Shown in pieces: positions 11,037 to 21,437 of a stretch of 64,000 bases of DNA. Position numbers and translations under genes: made by a program. Every line of letters starts with the position of its first letter. The first letter of the stretch is position 1. Origin of the DNA: Agrocybe praecox (Eukaryota; Basidiomycota; Agaricomycetes; Agaricales; Agrocybaceae); assembly GCA_964017145.1 (NCBI GenBank), contig OZ024851.1:2852001-2916000 (forward strand), in the 5' to 3' direction. The notes under the pieces are model-generated. The model had not been told where the DNA came from. It searched no databases and saw only the letters and a list, made by a program, of their open reading frames with translations.

Positions 11037-13185
11037 TTACCTATCAGAAGTAGGATCCAACACCATCACATCGGCAATTCTCGCGTTCAGCCACCTCATA
11101 ACGTCTTCTCCCAAGTTCGTGCAATCGTGCAACTCAAGCCTCGCGAGTTTCGTCGGCGAAATACCTCCAAACATTTGGGCCGTCCCGGCTTCGGGGTTTC
11201 TTGCGTCCACCATCTGAACAAGTTTCGTAACTCCCTCGTTGTGCGCATGACAGCTGCGCAGTCCAAGAAGCTCGAGAGCAGGACACATCCATACAAGGTT
11301 TTGCGTCTGGTGAGGGTCGTCCTCCGGTAAGCCCAAGGCAGTCAACAAAGGTTCCAAGGACGTCCCACCGACAGTGAGCGTTTTGAGATGCGGAAGTTCT
11401 GCAAGGAGGGTGGTCCATGAAATTACGATGCCTCCAGGACCATAATAGAATGTGGACGTGTTGGCCGCTACTCCGTACGCAATGGAAAGATGATGGATAG
11501 GCGGTCTGTTGGACCGAGTGAGAAGACCGGACACAATATCTTCGATGGCGTCCCGTGCCTCAATATCCAGCGTCAAGGAATCAAGATTGGGAAGGATGAG
11601 CGAATCTAGGAGCTGGACAAGAATAAAATGTCCACCTATACTGAACTCGGTCACATGCGGGAGAGTAAGGTTGTTCAGAGGTAATATAGGTGGCAATACG
11701 CCTTGGAAATGTAGCGAAACAGATTTTAGCTGAGGATTGTTCGACAGAATCGTCAGAATGCGGTCCAAAGGAAGGTGTGATGTTGGGAGGCCACGGAGAT
11801 TGAGCGTATGTAGTCCACGAAGCATGGGCGAAGACCACTTGAACGGGGTATGTTGCAGGGTAAGCGACCGAAGTTTTGGTAGCATTACAGACGAAGTAGA
11901 GCTCGCATTTGGGAGCCAGGGCCACTCCGCAAAGAACGCGGCCTCCATGCTAGAAACTTCAAATTCTTTCAATAGAGGGGCGTCACCTGACCGTAAATTT
12001 TAGCAAGGCCCACGCAAACTGCTACCAGGCTCGAACGTACCGTTTATGGACTTAAGAGCTCCCATTGATGTGAACTGCTTGTCGAACCGGAAGACAAATC
12101 TCTCCCAGCGGTGCATTTGTTCTACGAGGTAGAAAAATGCAATATGTCCCCAATGCATACTGACTCTAGACACTGTGTTCGTCGCTTTATCCGAGGCATT
12201 ATTTACTGTGGATGAAGAATCCCAATCGTTGGAGTGGGGCGGAGGCGAGGGAGGCATAATGATAGGAACATTGCTCGGCGGCGGTGGATGCGATGAAGCA
12301 TGTCCTAAATAATTCGACGATGATTGGTGACCTGAAAACGATGGTATATTCCATGGTGATATAAGTGGTGTTAATGGCGAACACGCACGTCTTGTTCGAC
12401 CAGACGATGGCTCGAATCCCTGATTCGGAGCGGCAACGCGGAGGTATATTTCAATATCCAAGGGGATGCTTTCCCCCGACCTTTCAAGCCACAAACGAAC
12501 AGTATCTGCAGATGCGTGCTGAGTCGTAAGGAGCCGAATCTAGGATAATAGTATAAGTGGGTCAACGAAAGTCATTAGCTATTAATAGCAGATTTCGTAT
12601 TCTTGGAATTGCTGCTTCAAGGAAGCAGGTCTAAGAAGGCATTTGATGGTGATGCAGAGCCCCAGACAAGCTTGTTATCACTTGAATACGAGGACAGTGG
12701 TCTGTCATGAAAAAAAAGTGGCGAAAACGAGCGATAACTGGCTTATACAAGCCTCAAGGCTTCAGACCCATATGGGCCATTGCAAACACAAAACTAGAGA
12801 AATTATTACTCACTTTAGACCAGATAAGCGGTATCCTTAAGGCCAATCGCCTCCAGGACGTGCACACAGCCGACAAAACCCACGCCGAGCTGGGATGGTC
12901 CTCGAATGTCCAGAGGAATATTTCTCTGAGTAACTCCATAGGCAGTCTCCGAATTGGACTAAGGTAAGCTAAGGCCATTTTCATCCTCTTCTCAAGTTCT
13001 TTGCGTTGTAGTATTAACTCGTCAATAGCTTGTTGCGATTCTCGCACTATCTGAGCCAAAGCAGCTTCAGCTGACTCGATTTTCGAAGTAATTTCCTGGA
13101 CAGAGTCGCTTGTCGCGTCGAGCGTGCGTCGAGCATCAGCTAGTGTTTCCTTCGTCGGAGGGTCCAGAAAGACTTCCAGCGTCAT
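11037..13185 (-). CDS. F-box protein with C-terminal leucine-rich repeats (606 aa)
   Basis: Three exons (12814-13185, 12041-12539, 11037-11986) join to exactly 607 codons. The N-terminus is a coiled coil (about residues 8-65, with heptad-like EITSKIESAEAALAQIVRES), followed at about 75-120 by the agaric-style F-box: IRRLPMELLREIFLWTFEDH, then VLSAVCTSWRRLALRIPLIW. A Ser/Pro-rich loop interrupts the middle. The C-terminal 300 residues show irregular leucine-rich repeats (LPKLRSLTLQHTPF, LRGLHTLNLRGLP, LPHLKTLTVGGTSLEP, LARLELHDCTNLGEDV). The F-box predicts binding to Skp1 in an SCF ubiquitin ligase, with the repeats selecting the target. Such genes form very large, fast-evolving families in Agaricomycetes; the target cannot be predicted. 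Confidence 0.9.
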
Positions 13186-13879
13186 ACTAAGATTCTGAGT
13201 GGGCGATAATGGTGATAATTAGGAAAAGAGATGTGGAAAAGGAAGTGTCATATCGAGCGTTACAGAACCCGCGTGTATATTTCAAACTCCGACTTGACGG
13301 AGACTTTTGAAAATTGGAAAGACAAGAACCGTTGCCAGTTCACGTAATGTTTTGCAGGTTTTTAGTTTATAAGTGTGGCGTCCTTGTTGTTGTTGCCTAT
13401 ACGACCCAGCTGAACATGGCGTTCGGAGCTAGGCACTTATTTACGTGTTCTGAATATCCATAGCTCCGATTGAAAACGACAATGGGATGACCTCGGCAAG
13501 GGCTCGGGGGCGAACTGGCCTCGAGGCATGAGAACATGAGGCCACCTTAAGGCTTTTGAAGCAGAGCGTGTAAAGACCAAGAGCAGAAAGAACCAGATCC
13601 ATGACCAAGTCGCAGTCTTCCATGCCAAAGGACAACCAAATCACGAAATACGGATAAGTATTATAGCTTTTGTTGATGAAAATGGAAGTTCCGATCTTCC
13701 TCTTAGTTCAACAACAAAAACAAGGATGTGTTGCTGAACATAAGAATGAAGATTTTGATAGCTATGACGACGGATATGACAGCTAGGAATTCTTTCCATA
13801 AAGGTTGGAATGGAACTGTGGACTGGTGATACAGCATAGATATCTTTTCTCGACGTACCTTGAATAACAAAAGACCTTC

Positions 13880-14158
13880 CTAGTAGTGGAGCGCCGCCCG
13901 AGCGAACATCACTCCGAATGACTCTATGTGAGGTTGCAGCCGAAAGATCCTGGCCCTAGATTTCTGGATCAGAACGACAAAGAGACAGAGAGAAAGGACA
14001 GCACGGGAGACAGTATCAACAAGACAAAGGGTTATAAAGGCGCCCACTGCAATGGGGTCGCGGAAAACGGATCCGAGTAAATAATGACACACTCTAGTAA
14101 GGACCACAATGATATTTGGAGATATTTCCATATGTTCCGCATCATCCACATTATGCAT
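13880..14158 (-). CDS. possible small membrane-protein exon, unconfirmed
   Basis: A 92-codon frame with two hydrophobic stretches (IAVGAFITLCLVDTVSRAVL and the following LCLFVVLIQ), followed by basic residues. Downstream on the same strand, further hydrophobic pieces occur (FLAVISVVIAIKIFILMFSN near 13710-13790; EDCDLVMDLVLSALGLYTLC near 13560-13620), but I could not join them with good splice sites, and stops intervene. It may be a degraded or poorly resolved multi-helix gene between the F-box gene and TFIIA gamma, or chance. Confidence 0.22.
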   Translation of the reverse strand: MHNVDDAEHMEISPNIIVVLTRVCHYLLGSVFRDPIAVGAFITLCLVDTVSRAVLSLCLFVVLIQKSRARIFRLQPHIESFGVMFARAALHY

Positions 14159-14410
14159 CTGCTTTGTATAAACATACGAACGACAAAATATTAATTCACG
14201 AAGTCCATATAGACAAGCCTGTTATACACGATGATGAACGATGAAGAGTTATTACAAGGGTGTGAAACTGTGGGGTGCTTGAAGCCCTAACCCGATACAA
14301 AGCAACGCCGACCAAGAAAATCATTATATCTCGCGGCCCTGTCGACGTTGACGTCGGTATATACTCTGGCTTTCATAACTGTGCGGTCTATCACAACGAG
14401 ATATACCGAG

Positions 14411-15049
14411 CTACTTCTTGCCAGCTTCTATGGCATCTCCGTTCTTGCAGGCAATGATTTTGATCCTGGACGCGCTGACCATATCATTCGACTCCATCTT
14501 AAAGCTTGGGTTCTTGATTATGAATGTCCACACATCATCACATAGCCGGTAGGTGCGGAGGTGACCCTAAAAACGAGGTTATTTAAACTAATACATAGAC
14601 AAAAGAATAACCACGAACCTTCAAAGTGGTTTTGGTCTTTACTTGTTTTACCATGGTGTCCGCCAAGGACTTGTCGAACTGAATATAACGATAATGTTTG
14701 AGCATACCAGGTACGAATGCTCTAGCCCGCGAAGATTCTCAAGAGATAGGCCGTAACTGGCTGCGCCTGACGTTGGTGCGCATCACTAGCTGCGGCAACC
14801 GTAATCCTCACTGCTGCAATGGATGCACCATTACTCTTGAGTAAAGTCAACATACCTGTTGCAAGACCTTCATTGCCAGCTGAGGGGTAATAGCACCGCT
14901 CGTAATAAGTTCGTCCAGCGAATCTGTCAGAGCCATGCCGATCCTAATTGAAAGGAAAAAATGCCAGATTTTCAAAACAAATGCCACTGTGGTGCCCAGA
15001 ACATCACATACGATGATCCTCTATAAAACTCGTAGTACGCCGATGCCAT
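14411..15049 (-). CDS. TOA2: transcription initiation factor IIA small (gamma) subunit
   Basis: TFIIA gamma pairs with the alpha/beta subunit to stabilise TBP on the TATA box in RNA polymerase II pre-initiation complexes; it acts in the nucleus. Four short exons (15012-15049, 14856-14943, 14619-14678, 14411-14566) join to 113 codons plus stop. The protein opens [20 protein letters not shown] and continues with [20 protein letters not shown], the conserved four-helix-bundle N-terminal half. It goes on with [20 protein letters not shown] and then [19 protein letters not shown], the beta-barrel half; [20 protein letters not shown] ends the barrel. All conserved segments of the family are present and the length is typical. 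None of its exons is an ORF of notable length, so it is easily missed. The call is strong. Confidence 0.95.
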
Positions 15050-16337
15050 TGTTTAAGAGAGCGTCGTTAGAAGCTGTTGACGATGGTGGAAGCTCTGAAA
15101 GAGCAGGCGCCCACCGAGGTTGGCTAAGACTAGCGGTGACTAAACCGCGTGTCATGTGAGCTGACTCATATTGCGGTACGACGGCCCTGGTTTCCCGGTC
15201 ACGGGCTAGAAGTCTTTGGAAGGTGCTGCTCCTTCTTGAAGCCTGAAGAACTTACACCTTGCCTGCACCATGCTCGTTGCTCAACCTGTGCTTACTTCTT
15301 TATCTCAATCAGGTTTCTTATACCTCTTATACCTGGATGAAACGGAGACAAGTTCAACGATGAATCATATGCCGAGTCAGCGGAAATAGCTCACAGTGAC
15401 TGGACCTACAAAACATATCACGACCGTAAATTGAGCCGGGCATTCGCAAACGACTCCGGGCAAATCTGGCATCAGTCGTGAAGTACTTAATTGGCCTGTT
15501 TATCTTATTTTCTGCCAGAAGGAAAATTTGGTCGGATCTCATAGGCCCTTCTGGCTTTGATATTAACCAAATTGGAGTAAGATCTATTGATTTCTCGCGC
15601 ATATACCTTATAGCTCATTTCGCGGAGAAGACGAAGAGAAGAAGGTTCAGCGTTCATGTTTATTTTTTTGGGTCTTTTCTTAGTCTTCTACCTGCGGACG
15701 GTCACAATTACTCTGTCCAATAGGCATGTGGGCTGCAGAAGATTCCTATCTTTGTATTTTCCCGAAAAACACCCAAACTAGCAGTTTGCAGGAACCATTG
15801 TATTCTACTATGTTCATCGTCGTCATTTTTATAATAGGCGTTGACAGGTACGCGGCTCCGTGTTCTCTTTGAAGACCACGTATGGCTGACGGACCTTTAG
15901 AATATTCATTGTTACATACAGGCCTTCAAGCTTCAGGTGTTGGCCATAATTCTCGGATATTCACCGGATTCCTACTTCTGTCACTCGGCATTGATTGGTT
16001 ATAGTGCCGAGTCTTCGCTGAGCGTGGTCTCTATGATTACGGATTCCTAATCTCTATTTGTTCACTTCATGTCGACTTTACCTGTAGTCAATCCCCCCGG
16101 ATTTTCCAGCACATCTCACGTCGCAAGACTCAATTTCTCCGCACGATCGACGGACCTTGGACAACCTGTCTCATTCTAAAAACGCGATCACGAGCACAAC
16201 GTCAAAGACGCGAGTTTTAAGCGATGAAATAACGGATTGAATATACTTATTATCCGAATGCTTAAAAGGCGTCGATAGCGCGGGTTGGTATCGGTGTGCT
16301 CGCATCCTCTGCTCCGTGCAAATTCAAAATTTGTAAA
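15050..16337. other. divergent intergenic region, promoter of the AA9 gene
   Basis: No gene was recognised. The region separates TFIIA gamma (minus) from the AA9 gene (plus) and should hold both promoters. A TATA-like ATATACTTAT lies at about 16241, roughly 95 bases before the AA9 start. A C-run at about 16093-16100 reads CCGGGG on the minus strand and fits the loose SYGGRG consensus of the carbon-catabolite repressor Cre1/CreA; a single short match has little weight. Confidence 0.4.
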
Positions 16338-17662
16338 ATGTTCGCTCTTGCCTCTGGTCTTCTACTTCTTGCTGCTCAGCGAGTCGCCGCTCATGGTGGT
16401 GTCTTGTCCTACCAATTCGGCGGACAATGGTACCAAGGTTGGCAGCCATACAACTCCCCAACTGGTCAGACCTCAATCCAGAGGCCATGGTCGTCCTAGT
16501 AAGTAGCTCTACTAGTTATAAATTCCGAGGCGTATCGGTTCTTGCTCTCTGTATTCTTAATAATGCTAACCGACTTTATACAGCAACCCCATCCAGGATG
16601 CAACTGACGCCACTCTTGCTTGCAACGACGACGGAACCTCCGGTGCTCTGCAACTCACCGCTACCATTGCTGCTGGTAGCAAAATTACCGCATACTGGAA
16701 CCAAGTTTGGCCCCACCCTTATGGCCCGATGGTGAGTTTACACAATGTTTTTCTGCATTACAATTTACTAATATTTGATCCAGCTCACATACCTGGCTCA
16801 ATGCCCAGGATCTACCTGCACGGGTGTCAGTGCAAAGACTCTGAAATGGGTAAGCGAGTTTCTTCACGTTGCAATATGAATATATTCTTATCTAGTACGT
16901 GTTACAGTTCAAGATCGACCAAGCTGGTCTTTTGTCCGGCACTGTTTACGCTGGCAGCTGGGGTTCTGGCCAAATGATCAACCAGAACAGTAGCTGGACT
17001 TCCACAATCCCAAGCACCGTCCCAAGCGGCAACTATCTCATCCGCTTTGAGACCATCGCCATCCACTCTCTCCCTGCTCAGATGTACCCTGAATGTGCTC
17101 AGATTACCATCACCGGTGGAGGAAGCCTTGCCCCTACCTCTGACCAACTTGTGACCTTCCCTGGCGGCTACAGCAACAGTGACCCAGGATTGACTGTCGA
17201 CATCTACTCCAATGCTGCTCAGACCATGTACGCTTGACTCGTTATATGGGATGTATTCTATGCGCTAATTTTTAAATCTCAGGACTACTTACCCCATCCC
17301 AGGACCACCCCTCTACGGGTCGAAGGCATCTTCATCCCCTGCCCCCGGAACGACTGCCCAACCTACCACAACCGCCAAACCCGCCACAACTGTCAAGACA
17401 ACTACCGTAGTCCCCACTACCTCGTCTCCTGCTGCCGGAACCGTTGCCCAATACGGTCAATGCGGTGGTCAAGGATGGACTGGTGGAACTGTCTGGTATG
17501 TCAAATCATGCACAAGAGGATATCAAACGTAAACTAATATCAATCTTTAGCATCTCGCCTTTCAAGTGCACCGTCTCCAATAGTGAGTTACTTCCACTTT
17601 GTATGCTTCCTAATTTCTACTAATGTCCTTTCTTTAAAGCTTACTACTCTCAATGCTTGTAA
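16338..17662 (+). CDS. AA9 lytic polysaccharide monooxygenase with C-terminal CBM1
   Basis: Secreted copper enzyme that oxidatively cleaves cellulose. Seven exons (16338-16498, 16584-16731, 16784-16849, 16908-17227, 17283-17495, 17551-17582, 17640-17662) give 320 residues. An 18-residue signal peptide ends ...QRVAA, so the mature protein begins with the copper-binding His (HGGVLSYQF). The second histidine-brace residue is in WPHPYGPMLTYLAQC. The axial tyrosine region is IHSLPAQMYPECAQI, with second-sphere His and Gln kept. A Thr/Pro-rich linker (about residues 235-285) leads to the cellulose-binding module YGQCGGQGWTGGTVC and a cysteine-rich end finishing YYSQCL. The CBM1 is split by two introns. 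The PHPYGP variant and the short His-x4-Gln loop suggest a specific basidiomycete AA9 subgroup; regioselectivity cannot be read from sequence alone. Start chosen because it yields the signal peptide directly. Confidence 0.96.
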
Positions 17663-18258
17663 AATGTACTTGGAAGCATCAACTTTCCGCCCTTTTCCGT
17701 CCTAGTATTCTTATCTTATCAATGTATTCTTAGCGCTTTGAAGCAATTATTATGACTCCTTTCTGTTCTTTCTTCGTGCGTTATTCACAACCAGAATCCT
17801 ATGAAAGATGTAAACGCCAAAAACTGTCCCATTAAGGTGTGAAAGTAACTAAGCAAGGAACATATATTATAGGGTGATAATAAGGAAAGCAACACAAAGT
17901 ACATATACAGCTAGTAAGTAATATGAAGAGACGATTGTTACAAGACGAAGCGAAAACACATGCAAAGCAGATACGAATAACGTAGAGAAAAAAAGAATGT
18001 CGAGGCCACTCGCGAGCAGCCGTTGGGACATAACACAGGGCACTACTAAACCAAGGAATGAAGGGTACGATGATAGGCTTGGAGAATAATGTGACAACGG
18101 CGAGACCACCAAAGGAAAACGGCAGAGAAGGAGATAAAGAGGGGGATGAATCGCAAGGAGAATACTAAGTGCAATAAAGACAACCGAAAAAGTAGACACT
18201 TTGCAATAAGAGGACAGTGAAGGAAACTCTCGAACAAGAAGGGGGAAAGAGTTAACGT
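17663..18258. other. convergent 3' regions of AA9 and amidase 1
   Basis: Intergenic sequence between two convergent stops. On the minus strand it is pyrimidine-rich and therefore reads as spuriously hydrophobic ORFs. No gene supported. Confidence 0.5.
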
Positions 18259-20548
18259 TTACAGTTTAACTTGGTCTGCAAAGACCGAGCCTTGTTGGCG
18301 CAATGCAGTTTCTATCACTTGCATACCTTCCAACACCTTCTCTTCTTCCAATCTCCTTCCGGCGACTTGTATTCCGACTGGTAGACCATGCATCTTGTCG
18401 GCATCATATACGGAATAGGCAGCCTTGGCGATAGCAGAAAATGACTTGTATTTCTCCGAGTTGGTGAAGTCTTCGGGAAGGGCATCGAGCTTCTTGTCGA
18501 CCAGTGTAACGGGCAAGATTCCGGCAGGATAATCGAGCTGAAAGATAGTATACTATAAGACAAGAAATATACGTGAACAAGAAAGGGAAATACTGACCAG
18601 ACTGAATAGAAACGCGTAGCCGGCACTCATAAGGGTCGTTTGTTCCGAGGTATCGTTCTGGAGAGCGGGCAAAGAAAGGGGCACCGTCAATACAAAGTCG
18701 AGATTTTCATCTTGCCACTTCTTCTGCCATTCTGCTCTGTACTGATCACGGGCAGCGATGTTGTTACGGTCTTCGAGAACGGTCTTGCCATGCATGATAT
18801 CATAGAGTTGGCTCGAAATTGGATCGCTAGAGCGCGTAAAGTACGAGAGGATCTTCTTGATGAACTTGGGAAGGCCAAGAAGGTCTAGAATCAATTTGGC
18901 GGCAGGAGTGAGGTTTTCTCCAGGGTTCAAGCTATTTCGAATTTGCTCGCCTGAGAAAGTGAAAGTATCGACATCAGCCCGCGATGGTACCTAAAATGCT
19001 TTCTAGCGACGTACCACCGTCCGAAAATAGAAGTTGATACCCTATCTTTAGCCCTTCAAATACATCAGGGGGTTGACTACAAAACGAAGTGAATACCAAG
19101 TCCTGAAGCACTCGTACTACGGATTACTCACAAGTCCACAACTTCATGTCCTTGCTTTTTAAGAGCGGAAATGACATTTGATAGCGCGCGTTTGCAAGCT
19201 GGACTAGGCGGAATTGTCCCTGGAAGAATTTGAATGAGACAGATGACACAAAAAATAAAACAAATCTATACCATCTTCCCAAACGACACCCCATTTCAAT
19301 TTTCTATCATCGGTTTGAAGGTCAACGTTTTGCCAGGGAATAGGGATGCACTAAGGTAAACATTAGAATATATTAACATTGAAACATGTTTAAACTCTTA
19401 CGGTATGATCGTATTGCCATGGTTCGGCTAAGATGACCCGTTTCCAAAATTCGCGCAGGTCAGCCAGATTGCCCGCTAAAGGCGACACAATGAGTGGTAC
19501 CGATTCCAGCCCGGGCATCGACGACTTGTTTCCCCAACTGGGGAACCTGCCCGCACTACCTTTCAGCGTCCAGACGCCGCAGAAATGTGCTGGTATCCTA
19601 CAGCTGCCGGCTAAGTCAGTACCAATTTCAATTTTGCTGCCACCCATTGCGACCAAAGCCCCTCCACCCCCCGTAGACGCACCGGCCGTGAAAGCCTTAT
19701 TGAAAGGGTTGGTAGTACGGCCATAGATGTCCGAAACGGTCTCCAACGAGAGCAGTCCAGTCGGAACAGACGTTTTTGCGTGTACAAGTGCGCCTGCATC
19801 CTGAAGTAGACGTACTATTGCCGATGAAGTTACTGATGGTCCATTTATATTGCGAGAGAAACCGATCGTGGAGTCATGGCCCTCGACATCAATGGTGTCT
19901 ACATAGATTTATCGCGTCAGGTTCCTCCGGTGATTGAAAAAGAGACAGGCACACAGACCTTTGACACTAATGGGGACACCCATCAAAGAGCGTTCACGAG
20001 CGGAGTCATTAACTCCTGCGTCCGAATCGACTCCAGGTCCCCAATTCGCGACTGACGGAATAAGCATAGATTCATCGAACATAACATCGGAGAGACAGTT
20101 GGTCTCTTTATGAGCAGCCAGGGATTTCTTCGCATACGCCATCATAATTGCTGAAGGGGCGATTTTGCCAGCTTGACATTGCGATACTAGTTGAGAGATA
20201 GAAAGAGAGTGGATTGTTTCCTCAGACAACGAGAGTGGTTCCGAATAAGTAGCGGGCAAAGAGTCAATCTTTCCCTTCCGCTCAGCCTGTTTCCAAGCGC
20301 TAGTATCCCAATGTCAAGACAGTCCAATGACAAACATGAAACAAACGAACCATGCGCGCTGGTGAGCCGAGGGAGAGAAAGAGAATAACATGACTAAGAA
20401 AGAGAAAAAAAGAAGATAAGAAAGGAGCGTAACTGAGGACGACGATGCAAGCAACAGACCTTATAGCGACGACGCTGTCCGAGGAGTTACGTAGAGGGAA
20501 AGAATATTGGAGAGGGGAGGAAGACGCGACAACTACGGAAGATGCCAT
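18259..20548 (-). CDS. amidase-signature family hydrolase 1 (595 aa)
   Basis: Hydrolyses carboxamide bonds; fungal members act on acetamide, fatty-acid amides or related compounds. Eight exons (20460-20548, 19959-20299, 19402-19898, 19272-19350, 19132-19219, 19015-19076, 18598-18950, 18259-18537) sum to 596 codons. The Ser-cisSer-Lys triad can be placed: Lys in GVPISVKD (spliced), cis-Ser in GASTGGGGALVAMGG, nucleophile Ser in IGTDLAGSCRIPAHFCGVW. The C-terminus has DKMHGLPVGIQVAGRRLEEE, typical of the fungal subgroup. The usual GGSSGG core reads GASTGG here, so the second glycine is changed while the serine is kept. A paralogue lies at 39775-41715 on the same strand. No signal peptide, so probably cytosolic. 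Substrate unknown. Confidence 0.93.
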
Positions 20549-20714
20549 GATTGGGCTTTTATGAAAAAATCTGGGCTGCCTTGATGGTTAGACTTGGGTG
20601 TGACATTTGCGGCAGAGTTTGAATATCAAAAACTGTATCTCAAAAGAAGGGCCCGGCGATATCCATGCTCTCCTGAAGGAGTCAATTTTCCTCTTCAAAG
20701 CTTTTTTTTACCCA

Positions 20715-21164
20715 CTAATCTTCTAGTGGAATAATACGGTCAATCATTTGCCGGCGAGTAATCGAATCGATTTGTGGGCAGCAAGAAATGGCGGATCCGA
20801 TAGACGTTCGCGTCACCGTTTGACGGGCGGGGTCGCAAAAGAAAGGGAGGATGTGCCAATTATCAATTGTTGTTAGAAGCGCAAGGTACCAGAAGTTGAT
20901 TAATGTGATCAGCGGCGCAAGCGCGACACCTGTTAGAGTCCTGCAATTGCGATTATGCGAAAGGAGACCGAACAAGTTGACGAATAAGCGATGACGCAGA
21001 AAAGGATTTACGCTTACTATTGATAGCCATTTGTGTATGTTTTTGTTCACGGGGCTCGTCCCTGCGTTCAAACTTCCGTAATATTTTTGATTTGTGGCTG
21101 AACTGTGGCAACCGAGCAGCCTTGACCGTCTTCTAGCGGAGTGTAAGCGTGGAGCTGCTTGCAA
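20715..21164 (-). CDS. possible small protein with basic N-terminus and one hydrophobic segment, unconfirmed
   Basis: A 149-codon open frame begins MQAAPRLHSARRRSRLLGCH, which looks like a mitochondrial presequence, and contains the hydrophobic stretch LTGVALAPLITLINFWYLAL. Possible splice sites (GTAAGC near 21020, TTGCAG near 20941) do not join in frame in an obvious way. I do not recognise a family. It lies just downstream of the GT61 gene and upstream of amidase 1. It may be real or chance. Confidence 0.25.
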   Translation of the reverse strand: MQAAPRLHSARRRSRLLGCHSSATNQKYYGSLNAGTSPVNKNIHKWLSIVSVNPFLRHRLFVNLFGLLSHNRNCRTLTGVALAPLITLINFWYLALLTTIDNWHILPFFCDPARQTVTRTSIGSAISCCPQIDSITRRQMIDRIIPLED

Positions 21165-21437
21165 GAGAGCTTGAACCCTGGGGTAAGATGTGTGCCCACA
21201 AAGTATGTTTGATGCCTGCCGTCATGTTAATTAAACCGTTCGCACACACACATACGGAATATGCACGGGGTCATATAACTTATGAGTGAACGAGCGTCTG
21301 AAAGCAAATCACCTAATTTCTCGGCGAACGTAGTGACGATGTAGAGGCTCAGGAAAAGTCTGCAAAAATCTATAAAATTTGCTTTACGATGGTATCGCCA
21401 AGTAATGGGGCAGATTCCGAACTAGAACACCATTCCT

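Noticed and set aside
17867..18199. 110-codon hydrophobic minus-strand frame
   Set aside because: It lies in the 3' untranslated region of amidase 1; the apparent hydrophobicity comes from pyrimidine-rich sequence.
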